64,000 nt of DNA from Physcomitrium patens (GCF_000002425.4 NC_037263.1:6448959-6512958); one strand, 5' to 3'; numbered from the stretch's first letter, positions 35,934 to 47,107 are shown. Program-made: numbers and translations. Notes: generated by a model not told the origin, from the letters alone.

Positions 35934-36312
35934 TTGGGTGATAAGGTATGGCTACTTTGTTGCAATATTAAGACCACCTATCCTTGTGACAAGTTGGACT
36001 ATCGAAGGCTTGTACTATTTTCTATTTCTACACAAATCAATCGAGTTGCATATCGTTTACATCTACTGGAGTCAATGAAAATCCATTCAATATTCGACGT
36101 ATCTCTTGTTGAACCATACAAGATAAAAGACATACCAAGAAGATGATAAGCTCCACCTCCTCATATAGAAGTGAACAATAATGAAGAGTTTGAGGTAGAA
36201 GAAGTCTTAGAATATCTTGTCCATTGGCACAGATATGATATTAGTGAACGTACATAGAAACCAATAAAAAATCTTGCAAATGCTGCAAAGGCAGTGGAGG
36301 CTTTTCATTGAT
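35934..36312 (+). pseudogene. G2 GPY/F module and damaged chromodomain
   Basis: The module reads KVWLLCCNIKTTYPCDKLDY..ISTQINRVAYRLH and SLVEPYK. The chromodomain has lost 27 bases (nine codons, the LDSRQRGNK-type linker) at about 36210, between TTAGA repeats, joining EVLEYLVHWHRYDIS. Its TWEP tryptophan codon is a stop (TAG). This copy could not bind chromatin marks normally. Confidence 0.85.
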
Positions 36313-36429
36313 GACATCCATTAAAATCAAGATAAATACCTTGTTTATAAAAAAAACAACATCTAGGCAAGATAACATTCTACTTTCAATCCTTGTTCGT
36401 AGCTTCTTTGTAGTTGTGACGTCCAGGAG

Positions 36430-36786
36430 ATGGAGAACCAACAACCAGTGGATTCGACTCAAGAGCCTTCATTTGTTGACCTGCCGGACGAGACATTACG
36501 AGTGTCACAACCTTGAAGATGACGCAATTGAGATGTAGATCTTCAAGAACAACTTGTTCTTCCTCGAATAGATGGCCAGATACAATGCGTTTGGTTTCAC
36601 GATTTGGAAAGGGACTCCTGATGTTTGATGATTTTGCTAGAGGTAGGAACAACTCCTAATGATATTCTAAAAGTTCTAATCGAAGGAAGTTATGAAGGCT
36701 TCAACAATATTCAAATAATTGGGTGGTCTTCTCACCCTGGTATGGGACACTACCGATGGTTGAGAGGCCCTATCAATCATCTTTGA
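36430..36786 (+). pseudogene. aORF of G2: extra 119-codon frame 3' of chromodomain
   Basis: ATG at 36430 to TGA at 36784-36786, exactly the same length as in G1. It reads MENQQPVDSTQEPSFVDLP, then DGQIQCVWFHDLERDS, VLIEGSYEGFN and HYRWLRGPINHL at the C terminus. Internal stops are all TGA, mostly where G1 has CGA or TCA-like codons, consistent with point decay; no frameshift occurs. No transmembrane segment, no known motif. It lies about 115 bases after the chromodomain end and about 108 bases before the 3' LTR. It may be expressed by reinitiation, a spliced message or a separate promoter; nothing in the sequence decides between these. Confidence 0.78.
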
Positions 36787-36879
36787 AGAGAACAAAGATC
36801 AAAGTATTTGACAAATACAATTTTTCGCATCATAGATTTTTTCAACATATGATGACCGCTGTTCGTAGAACTCGTCCCT

Positions 36880-36893
36880 AGAAGGGGAAGTAA
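36880..36893 (+). other. G2 polypurine tract
   Basis: agaaggggaagtaa immediately before the 3' LTR. Confidence 0.85.
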
Positions 36894-37439
36894 TGTCACA
36901 AACATACTCATGTAAGCTAGTAATTATATATATAAATAGGTAGAAGTAAGTAAAAGTAAGTAAAATTAAGTTAATTCTATAGTATTTAATATGGAAGCTT
37001 CCTAAAAACTTCATAGATGCTGCTTTGACTTCATAGGTGTCTTTAATTGATTTTATGGATTAGAAACATGGTCAACAAGTTGGCCATGTGCCTCATATGT
37101 TGTTAGCTTGAAGATCAAGCTAACTATTTGGCTCACATGTAGAAAAACTTGTCTTGTAAGTCAAGGCATGTGTTCTACAAAGTCAACACATATTGGAGGT
37201 CCTATAGAACATGGCCACATAGCCCCTAGTTAGATAGTATATAGAGAGACAAGAGTGAAGCCTTCTTCACTCTTGTCAACTCCTTTCTTGCTTCCAGTCT
37301 AGTTTTCTTGACTTTTGGCAATAGCTATTCTAGTTTCTCTTTCAATATACATATTTATTTATTCATATTTTGTTACCTTTTTTTTGAGTGAAGGCTCACT
37401 TGTCTGAATTGATTTTTCATCGAATTCTTATCCTTGACA
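36894..37439 (+). repeat. G2 3' LTR
   Basis: 546 bases, TGTCACAAAC to CCTTGACA. It lacks a short 'tcaagggtctctaat' stretch present in the 5' LTR; otherwise it is close to it. Confidence 0.92.
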
Positions 37440-37918
37440 TAACATTCAATGACTAACACAAATTCAATCACCTCGAAGAATTATTATCTGCTCTATGTTT
37501 AAAACTTTGATTTGCAACATCAAAGAGTGCATCGGGTATTGAAAAAAAACAAAGCGTGGAATTTTACCGTACATCTGTGCACCAAGAGAGAGTATAATGG
37601 CATCCTTAAGCTGTTGTTATGCTTACCTAAAGCGTGGGAGCTGGTGCTCCTTTCTCTATATAAGCAGTTGCAGCTTGATTGAGTATTAAACACTGAAGGG
37701 CATACACATTGTCAATTGAATGCCACCTCATTATTTCCAAACTTTTATTGAATCAAAAATTCTACTTGGCTAAACACCTAATTACTTTCAAAATATGTCC
37801 AATGAGGAGCATTCAAGCAAGCAAAAAATCAAAAAGAACAAAAAAAACTAAATAAACTAGAAAGGGGATTAAAAGATAGTTGTTTTGACTCAGCATTCTT
37901 CTACTAAGATTTTTATGG
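37440..37918. other. Flank of broken gene F3
   Basis: AT-moderate sequence with no long frame. On the minus strand it lies downstream of the broken gene and may be its 3' part. Confidence 0.35.
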
Positions 37919-38336
37919 TCACAAACCAATCCTACTGAAAAGGAAAACTAAAACACCTGATCTATATGTATCAAAAATGATCAACCCTTGCAAAATGCTA
38001 AATGTGCAAACATGAACACGAGTACTGCAATCAACATTGACACTCACCCTCTCTTCTATAAGTTTCATCATGTCTACATTATCCAAAATGTGTACAAAGC
38101 GTATATTGCTTCTTCTTAGGAATACAAAGTGAAAGCTGCTTCTGGACCCTTTACCAAAACAATACAAATGAGAACTTTCAAGACATCTCATTCAATGACT
38201 ATGCTAATCCAAATTTAAATTCCTCAATAAAAAAAACATCCATGCACGAAAGACGTCACCTTCATCATGATGAGAATAGAATTCTACAGTGACCTCCAAC
38301 AATCACCAGCAATAGAATCTTTGGGTGACAAGACGG
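37919..38336 (-). pseudogene. Broken unknown gene F3, downstream part
   Basis: A minus-strand frame of 90 codons (37919-38191) reads RRSNIRFVHILDNVDMMK, then EERVSVNVDCSTRVHVCTF and SILQG. It looks like genuine coding sequence, alternating hydrophobic and charged residues. It lies just beyond repeat S1, which separates it from the exon-like pieces at 39.6-40.1 kb on the same strand. The family is not recognised; an alpha-helical repeat protein is possible. The link to the upstream pieces rests on strand and proximity only. Confidence 0.4.
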
Positions 38337-39584
38337 TGTCATACTGTAATTGCTTATAGTATGTAAAAATTAATTAAGACATATAATAGGTTTGTAAGTC
38401 GATGTAGATTAGAGTGGTTAGTAAATAAAGTTAAAGAAAATTGATATATGGAAATTTATTTGGAGATTTATCTATTTTGATTATAGTGTTTATATTATGG
38501 AGGATTTAGATATTTAGTATTAAGCTTAAGAGAAGGTTGGGGCCTAAAGAAGAAAATCTTAACTAATAGGAGGCTTATTAGAAGAGATGAAAGCAAGGTA
38601 TGGTTGGATGAAGGCAAAGAATAGGAAACTTCATTCCTATTGGCCGAAGGCCATGCCCAATGGGTTTCAAGGAAGCTGCCCGAGGCCTTATTAGGGATTT
38701 GGGTTTCTCTTTTGAATTCATTTGAGCTTTGGAGGCTAAGGTAAGTAAGTTCAGGGTTTTGGGTATAATTTTGGTGAAGAGCTTGTGTGATTTCAAGTTT
38801 TTTTGAAGGAGATATAGATGTTCAAAAATAAGGTGTCAAATTTGTACCTACTATCACTCTTTGAAACATAACATACGCATACAGAGGTCAATGAAAGATC
38901 GGCGACTAGAATTGAAGAGAACACTTTCTTGGCTATACTTTACATATAGTGTTTGACGAATTCTACAACTAAATGAATGAGTTATAGGGCTTTGAAGACA
39001 GTACATGTAATTCGAAGGCAGTAAGTGAGTCATTTTGTTGATAGTAACGGTTGGAGCCATAACTTGAGTTTTTGGACGAATTTTTGGCTCAAAATTTCTA
39101 TAAATGTGTGTTATTAAGTTAAGAAGTTATAAATCAAAGTTTCCTGGTATTTTAGTACTTATTTCGTGAGATATAAAGAAATTAGTAGACAAGTGTATGT
39201 AAGTTAGGGTTTAAAGCTACTATTAGGATTTTGGTGATATCTCAAGATCCGTAATAAATTTGTAGTTGATTTTTTTTTGTGGTAGTTTTTGAAAGTATAT
39301 CAATTCTTTATGTAAAATTTAGGATTGTTTGGATAGTCCAATCGTGAGATATGAGCTATTGAAGTTTGAGAAACATTTCTCATAAGGATATATAAGGTTT
39401 TAAGATATTTTATCATACATTTGGATGTTTTCTTGCTACTTGGACTTACGTTTGATGTAATTTCCCAAAAAGAAAAAATATTATATATATAAAGTTGGTA
39501 TATTTATATCTTAGACTTTATTGAATATTTAGTGGCAGCCAAAAGCCTTGTGCTTTCTTGAGGCAAACTCTCTCTACCCCGACA
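38337..39584 (-). repeat. S1: 1,248-bp solo-LTR-like repeat
   Basis: On the minus strand it runs TGTCGGGGTAGAG to CAGTATGACA, with TGTC/GACA termini. It matches S2 (45101-46343) end to end. An inverted-repeat block (CCTATTGGCC at 38636, CATGCCCAATGGG at 38651) is shared with S2 and S3. No coding capacity, no internal domain. Flanking pentamers (GACGG, ACTCG) do not match, so a target duplication is not shown. It splits gene fragment F3. Confidence 0.75.
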
Positions 39585-40185
39585 ACTCGCAATCTTATTT
39601 CTAACACTTGCTTAAAAAAGCAATACTCTAATTCAACGTGGATGTAGAAAGGAAGAAAAAAAATTAAAAAAAACAAACAAACAAATAAAAATAAAATCTC
39701 AAATATACAAGATGCGACGTAGATGGCTAAACACTTCTTCATCTTCTATAGTAGCATCTTTGAGTATCATGCTATAGCAAAGTAAGTTTAGATGAGAGAC
39801 ATCAAAAGACAAGATTGCAAAGCGCATCCATTTAAAATACAAATTTTTCCTACAAAACCTAATTCTTTCTTTCAAAATACAGGCCATAGGAAGTAGGTGT
39901 AAAGTCGTAGGATAGATGATGGTTTCATTTCATTGCATTGTCGCAATCATCAAGAATGTTGCATATAGAGAAGTCGTTGCACAGCTCCATAAGAATATCC
40001 AGGTCCATGAGTGCCTGGATCACTCACACAAAGGTGCGCTCAAAGGCTCGCTAGTCTCTCTTGTCCATCTTGCACACTGTAGCCTCGATGTCTCAATGCT
40101 TTGGACCCTCAAAAAAAGAAAGAAAGACGAACAATAAAGAACAACAACAACAAAGAAAGGTCAAAGCAACAAAACAAAAATAGAT
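39585..40185 (-). pseudogene. Broken unknown gene F3, upstream part
   Basis: Minus strand, 5' to 3'. First, a leader like that at 2.5 kb (gttgttgttg.. ggtccaaagcattgagac). Next, a frame ALMDLDILMELCNDF plus SICNILDDCDNAM (40023-39925), then MRFAILSFDVSHLNLL and KDATIEDEEVFSH. A T-rich intron-like gap follows, then VELEYCFFKQVLEIRLR ending next to S1. The last pieces have a parallel copy at 12740-13140. Stops between the frames mean exons, decay, or both. An exact product cannot be named. Confidence 0.5.
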
Positions 40186-40266
40186 GCTTCATAAGCTCTA
40201 CCTTATTTGTAGTTGATTAATCAATTTGAAACTTAGCTAATAAATTACTCATATATATCAATCACA
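40186..40266 (+). repeat. LTR fragment at left of composite copy B
   Basis: Forward-oriented piece of the chromovirus LTR (from the 'agaagct' palindrome region to about LTR position 190), the counterpart of 1724-1830. Confidence 0.6.
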
Positions 40267-40841
40267 TGTATCAAGGATAATAATCCAATGAACGCAAATA
40301 AATACATAAGATTTGTTTCAAAAAAATATAAATTAGAAATAAATTATAAAATAGAATTATAAAATAGAATTATGAAATAAAATTATAAAATAGAAATATA
40401 AAATAGAATTATAAAATAGAAATAAGAAAATTTATATATTTAAAATAAATAGAATGGCTATTGCCAAAAGACATAAATACAAAATTTTCTTGAGACTAGA
40501 CTAGATATGAGAAACAAATGACAAGAATAAAAAAGACTTCACTCTTGCCTCAATAAATATTTTCTAAATAGGAATTACATGGCAATATTTTCTAATACTT
40601 CTAACACACATCTAATTTCTAAGACATGTATCTTAACTTATAAGCAAGTTTATTATACATGCACCTCATGGTAACCTTGTATTACAGGCCACCAATATAT
40701 ATAACATATTGCTTACTTATTAGTCAAGCGTTCAATCTAACAATTACTAATAGCCACATTTCAAAGTGAAACCATGTCAATAAAGCTTCTAAGAAGCTTT
40801 TCTACAAGATAATATCAAATTAATCTTATTTAATAGATAAA
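40267..40841 (-). repeat. Inverted LTR of composite copy B
   Basis: Reverse-complement LTR: begins tgtatcaaggataa (LTR end) and runs to its start-proximal region, where ~100 bases are missing, as at 1237-1723. It includes an expanded (attataaaatagaa)n minisatellite at 40338-40428. Confidence 0.78.
40338..40428 (+). repeat. Minisatellite, ~14-bp unit
   Basis: About six imperfect copies of attataaaatagaa within the inverted LTR; absent from copy A. Confidence 0.85.
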
Positions 40842-41552
40842 GACTTTGTTAAAATACAAATAAATATTCTTAGTTAAAAAAAATTAAATCCATGGAAGTA
40901 AAAATTATAGATAGTTATTTGTTGTCTTTTCAAAGATGTTATCTATGAAATTATTCATTTATATGAAGCAAATAATGATTATAATAGCTCTATAATATTT
41001 AATATAACTAAATCTTCTTCTAATTGTATTTTTTTAAGATAATTGTCGCTTAAATAGTAATACATTCAAATAGAATTAAGTTCTCAAAACCTTGAGTTTT
41101 TTTAATAGTTTAATCCAAAATTATGATAGTTAAATAAAAATTCATAAATCCAATATAATCAAATCCTTATTAATAGGTGCAAGTGCTTCCTTACATACTA
41201 CATAATAAATATCACCTTGTGTTATTTACACCACACCTACTTCTAATTGTAATAATACTTCAAGTGATATTTTAACCCAATATGAAAATTATCAAGATAT
41301 TTTTTAGAAAAAAAATGCAAATATTCTTCCAAAGCATTGCTCTTAGGATTTTTCAATCCATCATCACAAAAAAAAACTCAATTGCAATTTGTATCAATCT
41401 ATATTTTATTATAAAATAACTTTATTGAATTTAAGGAATATATTGATGAAAATCTAGCAAAGAATTTTATATGCCATTCAAAATCTCCACCAAGAGCTCC
41501 TATCTTATTTGTTAAAAAAAAAGATGAATCATTGTAGATTTGTTTAGACTAT
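40842..41552 (+). pseudogene. pol: G0 protease-RT, left part (composite copy B)
   Basis: Decayed protease (the gaagtaaaaattatagatag block aligns with HVEVIDG of G3), linker and RT start ([19 protein letters not shown] region at about 41465-41525), up to the CLDYYR-like block at 41540-41552. The reading frame has many stops. Element G3 was inserted at 41553; RT sequence resumes at 53512. Upstream of the protease there is no gag: the inverted LTR joins directly, as in the copy at 1-1236. Confidence 0.8.
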
Positions 41553-42110
41553 TATCATGAACCTATGCATATAAGCCACTAATTACATGTATAAATAAGT
41601 AGAAGTAAGTAAAAATAGGTAAAAGTAAGTTAATTCTATAATATCTTCTATAGAAGCTTCTTAGAAGCTCTATAGACGTTGCTTTGATTTTATAGGTGAC
41701 TTCAATTGACTTTTTGGATCAGAAACATAGTCAACAAGTTGGCCATGTCCTACACATGTTATTAGCTTGAAGACCAAGCTAATTATGTGGCCCACACGTA
41801 GAAAAACTTACCTTATAAGTCAATGCATGTATCTTACAAAGTCAACACATATTGGAGGTCCTATAGAACATTGCCACATAGCCTCTAATTAGATAATATA
41901 TATAGAGACAAGAATGAAGCCCTCTTCACTCTTGTCAATTCTTTTCTTGCTTCTAGTCTAGTTTCAAGAGTCTCAAGTTTTCTTGTCTTTTGACAATAAG
42001 CCTTTTCAGTTTCTTTTAATATACATACTTGCTTATTTTTATTTTTTCATTCTTTCTTTTATATGGATTTCATTGGTTTATGCATCATCTTTTAGTTCAT
42101 GTCCTTGAAA
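41553..42110 (+). repeat. G3 5' LTR
   Basis: TATCATGAACC to CCTTGAAA. Hairpins and a TATA-like box at about 41890 are conserved. Confidence 0.9.
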
Positions 42111-42316
42111 GATTGATAAGAGTACACTTAGAATATCAGAGTTGTATCTTGTCTTCATTAAAAGTGGATAATTCCTTTCTCATGATAAGTCATAAGCATA
42201 TTAGAAGTTGCTGATTACCCTCTTCTAAATTGATATTGATTTTAGTATTTTCTTTGTCCTCAAGTCCTTTCTTCTACTTGTCTTCAGTGATATTAGATAT
42301 TTGTTTGAATGTTATT

Positions 42317-43234
42317 ATGATAGAGCTTGTTAAAATGAAGAGTACAATGGCACAAATGCAAGAGCAATTGAAGGAATTGATGCTTGCAATGCATCAATTT
42401 AGCTTACCACCACAAGGATCAACAAGAATGGCAAGAAGTGAGGATATAGAGAGTTTATTAGAGCTACTTCATCATCCTTCCATCCATGGTGGAACATCCT
42501 TCAAGTGTTAGAAAACGAAGAATTACTCTATCCGAGAAGTTTGATGGTATAAGATCTAAATTTGGAAGATTTATCAATCAAGTATAACTTATGATTGAAC
42601 TTCAACCTCAAAGCTATCCAACTCTAAGATCACAAGTCAAATTCATTAATACACTTCTTTCAGGTTCAATACTATCGTAGTTTTCATCCTTTCTTAAACG
42701 GCGAGATTTAATATTAAATAATCTGAAGGCATTTTTGGTAGAATTTTGGTCCATATATGGAGAATATGATATAACTCGTGTTGCAACCAAAAAGATCTAT
42801 ATTTTTTGACAAGGCAATCGATCTATAATATTATATGCTTTTTAGTTTTGACAACTTACAATTGATATCAAATGGGATGATGCTGCACTTATTAGCCAAT
42901 TTTTCTATGGATTATAATATAAAATAAAGAAATTGATGCTCAACTTATGTGATCCTCAAACATTGAGTCAAGCAATTGACTTTGATGTAAAATATAACAA
43001 TTAACTTTTTGAATTTCAATCTAACAGTCACACAAATGGACCTCAGCATTATTATAATTTAATGGCAATATCATCATCTCTTCCACACATACATTCAAAA
43101 ATAGAAGATATGTAAATTAATGCGTACGTTTTAAATCTCTTACCCAACAAAAAAAGACTTGTCGCCATCAAGAAGGATTGTGCTTATAATGTAGAGAATC
43201 TAAATTTATTACTCATCATTGTCCAAAAAAGTAA
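42317..43234 (+). pseudogene. gag: G3 gag
   Basis: The start is the cleanest of the family: ATG at 42317, MIELVKMKSTMAQMQEQLKE, open about 60 codons before a frameshift. Capsid pieces follow with stops. The CCHC knuckle remnant at about 43175-43225 has the spacing kept but one stop between its Cys codons and Phe for His. Confidence 0.85.
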
Positions 43235-43299
43235 TGAAATCACAAAATAAGGAATACATTTGTCAAAGAAGACAAAGTGTCAAAAAACAAATTTGTCGA

Positions 43300-45100
43300 G
43301 TTACAATAGGGATCGTGCGGCTGGAATCTTGTCTAATTTCTAATGAAGGTCATATCATCTCCTCAGAACCTTCTACTTATTTTATAATAGATGTGCAATT
43401 AGGACCTAATAATTATGAAGCCGTTGCCTTGATAGATTTCGGAGCCTCAGCTTGTTTCTTAGATGTAGAATTTGTTAAAAGTCATAAAATCCTGTTAGTA
43501 CAAAAAATCAAACATATTCATGTAGAAGTCATAGATGGTTGTCAATTATCTTTTAGAGTTGTTATTCATGAAATACTTCTTATAGATGTAGTAATAAATA
43601 ATCAGAGTAGTTGTATAATCTTTAATATAATTAGATCTCCCTCTAATCTAATTATTTTAAGTTTATCATGGTTAAAAAATATAATCCTTATATAGATTGG
43701 ATTTTTTGTATCTTTTATTTTATTAAAAGTATAATTAAGAGTGAAATTAATCCATTAAAAAGTCATAAGTCTAGTACAATTAAACCTATGATTGTAGATG
43801 CAAGAACTTTTTTGCATGCTCCAAAAAAAGGATCACCTTGTGTCATTTAGGATAAACTTGTTTCTAATGATGCAAAGACTTCAATTCGCAATCCCAGCCA
43901 ATATCAAGAATTTTAAGATGTATTAAAAAAAAAGAATGCAGGTACTCTTCCAGAACATTGTTCCTATGACTGCTCAATTGACCTTCAAGAAGGAGCACAA
44001 TTGCCATTTAGACCAATCTATAGTTTATCACAAAATGAATTGGCTGGACTTAAAGAATATATTAAAGAAAATTTTGGCCAAGAACTTCATATGCCATTCC
44101 AAATCATTAGCAAGAGCTCCAATCTTATTTGTGAAGAAGAAAGATAGATCTTTGCAGATGTGTGTTGATTATCGAGGATTCAACAACATCACCATCAAAA
44201 ATAGGTATCCTCTACCTTTGATATCTGAACTTCTCGATCAACTCAATCAAGCTAAGATCTATACAAAAATAGATCTAAGAAGAGCATATAATCTAGTACG
44301 TATTAAAGAAGGAGATGAATAGAAGACAATGTTTTGAACTAAGTATGGATATTTTGAATACAACATCATGCCTTTTGGACTTACAAATGCATCGGCAACT
44401 TTTCAACATCCAATGAATGATATGTTTTGAGAATTTTTAGATGACTTTGTTGTTTGTTATCTCGACGACATTTTGATCTATTCTAAGAATATAATTAAAT
44501 ATGAACTTTATATTTATCATGTGTTACAAAAATTAAGAGATGCGGGACTCTATGCTAAGATAGAAAAGTTTGTATTCCACACTATTCAAGTCAACTTCTT
44601 ATGATACATCATTTCAAATAATGGACTTATAATGGATCCTAAGAAAGTTCAAACAATTATGAATTAGAAGATTTTAAAAATGGTATGAGATGTCTAATGC
44701 TTTTTGGACCTCGCCAACTAATATCGGATCTTCATCTAAGACTTCTGTCATAACGCAACCCCACTTACATGTTTGACTTGCAAAGATAATCTTGAGTGGA
44801 GCAAAGAAGCTGAAGCATCTTTAGAAACTTTGAAGTCAGCCTTTATTTCTATACCAATCTTGTATTACATCGACTTTTTTAAGGCATTTTTATGGAAATT
44901 GATGCATCACATTTTGCTTTGGGTGCCGTATTATCACAGATAGGAACAGATGATAAACTTCACCTAGTAGCTTTTCATTCCAAATTTTTTTCAAGAGCCG
45001 AGATTAATTATGAAATCCACAATAAAGAGCTTCTTGCAATCGTGGATTCATTTCAAGAATGGCGTCATTATCTAGAAGGTGCTTCCAGTCTAATCACCGT
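43300..45100 (+). pseudogene. pol: G3 protease, RT and start of RNase H
   Basis: The protease reads LIDFGASACFLDVEF. RT has [25 protein letters not shown]-like [32 protein letters not shown], then [12 protein letters not shown]. The catalytic VVCYLDDILIYSKN is intact at about 44455-44495. RNase H begins MEIDASHFALGAVLSQ and is cut after EGASSLITV by repeat S2 at 45101. Several frameshifts lie between the open pieces. Confidence 0.87.
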
Positions 45101-46343
45101 TGTCGGGATAGAGAGAGTTTGCCTCAAGAAAACGCTTGGCTTTTGGCTATCATTAATTATTCAATCAAGCTTGAAAATAAGGAAAGCCCTAAGTTTATAT
45201 ATAAAATTTTCCTTTTTGAGAAATTACACCAAATAGATAAGCCTCAAATAACCAATATCATCCGAAATTTGATAAAATCCTCTTAAACCTTGTATATTCT
45301 TATGTGGAGATTTTTCTAAACTTCAACACCTAATATCTCCTAATTCGACCATCCAAACAATCTCAAATTTTACATGAGGTACTGATGTATTTTTATTAAC
45401 TTCTACAATAATTTTCAACTACAAATTCGTTGTGGATCTTGAGATATCTTGAAAATCCTAACATTCACTTCAAACCCTTGTCTTTATATACCCGTGTACA
45501 ATTTTCTTCATATCCGACAAATTATAAGCTCAATTGCCACGAAATTTGTATATATAGCTTTTTAATACAAAAATTTACATTCTCCAAAAAGTTTGAGCCA
45601 AAAATTCATCCAAATACTCAAGTTATGGCTCTAACCATTACTACAAACAAAACCGCTTACTTATTGCCTTTGATTTGGAAGCGCCACCTTCAATTCCTTA
45701 TAACTCCTTCATATTATCTCCAAAAGCAATTATTCTTTCATGAAAGATATAGGCCTTGAAATCGCCATTTCAATCACACCTTTTGATCTTTAAAAGCTGG
45801 TGTATCCTCAAAAATTGTAATAGTATATCTTAAATTAACACCTTAACTTCAAACGGCTATTACTTCTTCATCCTAACTCCAAATCTTCTAATTTTTGCAC
45901 ACAAATTATATCCCAAATCCTAAAATTTACAATTCTAGCTTATAATCTCCAAATTCTTTCGAAAGAAGAACCTCAATTCTTAATAAGGCCTCAAGTAGCA
46001 TCCCTGAAGCCCATTGGGCATGGTATTTGACCAATAGGGATGAAGTTTCCCATTCCTTACCTTTATCCGACCATGCCTTGATTTTATCCCTCCCAATTAG
46101 ACTCCTATTAGTTTAGATTTTCATCCTTAGGTTTCCACCTTCTCTCAAGGCTTCATACTAAATATTTTGGTCCTATATATTTTTTTGATGTCAAAATCAA
46201 AATAAGTAAAGAAACAAAGTAATGTTTCTTATACCAAATCCTCTTAATTTAATCTACTAGCCACTCTAACACACATTTAGATTTATTAACATATAATATT
46301 TTTTATCTAATTTTTACATACTGTAAGCATTTATAATATGACA
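45101..46343 (+). repeat. S2: 1,243-bp solo-LTR-like repeat inside G3
   Basis: TGTCGGGATAGAG to AATATGACA, matching S1 in reverse. G3 RNase H sequence resumes directly after it (cgtatacacaaaccataag). The 4-base flanks CCGT and TCGT differ at one site. The inverted repeat CCCATTGGGCA (46010-46020) / TGACCAATAGGG (46028-46039) is shared with S1 and S3. No coding capacity. Confidence 0.82.
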
Positions 46344-46803
46344 TCGTATACACAAACCATAAGAATCTTGAGTATTTTATGTCAACACTTATTTTGAATC
46401 GACGCCAAGTCTGTTGGAGCATGTCCTTATCAAGATTTGATTTCAAGATTACATATCGACTCGAAAAACAACAAGGTTTGTCAGACACCCTTTCTAGTTG
46501 CTTTAATCTTGCACAAAAAGAAGGAGGTGCAACTTTTGATCAATAAAGAATAATTTTCTTGAAGCCAGAGCATTTTAACCTTTGAGTAATGAAATCAACA
46601 TTGACTGTTGATTCAAGCCTTGTGAAACAAATCCAATCAAGTATGTCTTGTGATCCTCTTATTCTTAATACCAAGAATCCTTCTTCTAAGCCTCAAGATA
46701 CTTTTAAATTTGAGTTCAAAAATAACTTATCCTATTTTGAAGGTCGATTATATGTTCCAAAAGGAGAAGCATGATTACGTGTTCTTCAAGCACATCACAA
46801 CTT
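46344..46803 (+). pseudogene. G3 RNase H end to integrase start
   Basis: Continues G3 from the YTDHKNLEYFM-type segment through the QQGLSDTLSS segment. A piece open at 46589-46774 (QIQSSMSCDPLI..YFEGRLYVPKGEA) leads into the integrase zinc-binding region, LQAHH, at 46790-46803. There copia element C1 interrupts it. Confidence 0.8.
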
Positions 46804-47107
46804 TGTTGAAGAACAGCAAGTACTTGCTTAGTTACAATCACATAAAGTTTAAGCATAGTATGTTGCTAATTGTAAAAAGGGAGCAAAGAAATAAAGTAAG
46901 TTATTATGATACTATCGAGGCTTTAATAAGATAAAGTAGAAGCGGATGTAATATCAAATGGATGGAAGTTGCCTCATTGGTGGGCAAACCACCACCTATA
47001 AGTAAAGAGTATTGAAAGTAAGAATTAACTTCCTCCACACTTCTCTTAGAGTACAATCTTTGCTGATGCTAAGTATTTGTAGTCTCTAGACTTCTCTTTT
47101 TTCAATA
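46804..47107 (+). repeat. C1 5' LTR
   Basis: About 304 bases, TGTTGAAGAACAGC to TTTTTCAATA. Matches 51159-51462. Confidence 0.9.

Larger units (their letters stand above)
31088..37439 (+). mobile_element. Ty3/gypsy chromovirus G2 (best-preserved copy)
   Basis: The 5' LTR starts TGTCATGGACATAC at 31088 and the 3' LTR ends CCTTGACA at 37439. Flanking pentamers TAACT and TAACA agree at four of five sites, consistent with a 5-base target duplication. Internal order: leader with an offset primer-site-like TATCAGAGC, gag with CCHC knuckle, protease, RT, RNase H, integrase, GPY/F module, damaged chromodomain, aORF, polypurine tract. Length is 6352 bases. The two LTRs are close, so insertion is relatively recent, but stops and catalytic changes show it is inactive. 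Confidence 0.92.

Noticed and set aside
36430-36786. aORF as an env-like gene
   Set aside because: No signal peptide, no membrane helix, too short.
38332-38336. Target duplication for S1
   Set aside because: GACGG and ACTCG do not match; insertion is supported by the shared ends with S2 only.
40338-40428. CRISPR-like array
   Set aside because: Direct 14-base minisatellite without unique spacers, inside a plant LTR.
44892-45236. Apparent fusion of RNase H with a VGIERVCLKK tail
   Set aside because: The tail is the start of repeat S2 read in frame; the same reading arises at S1. It is a chance fusion.
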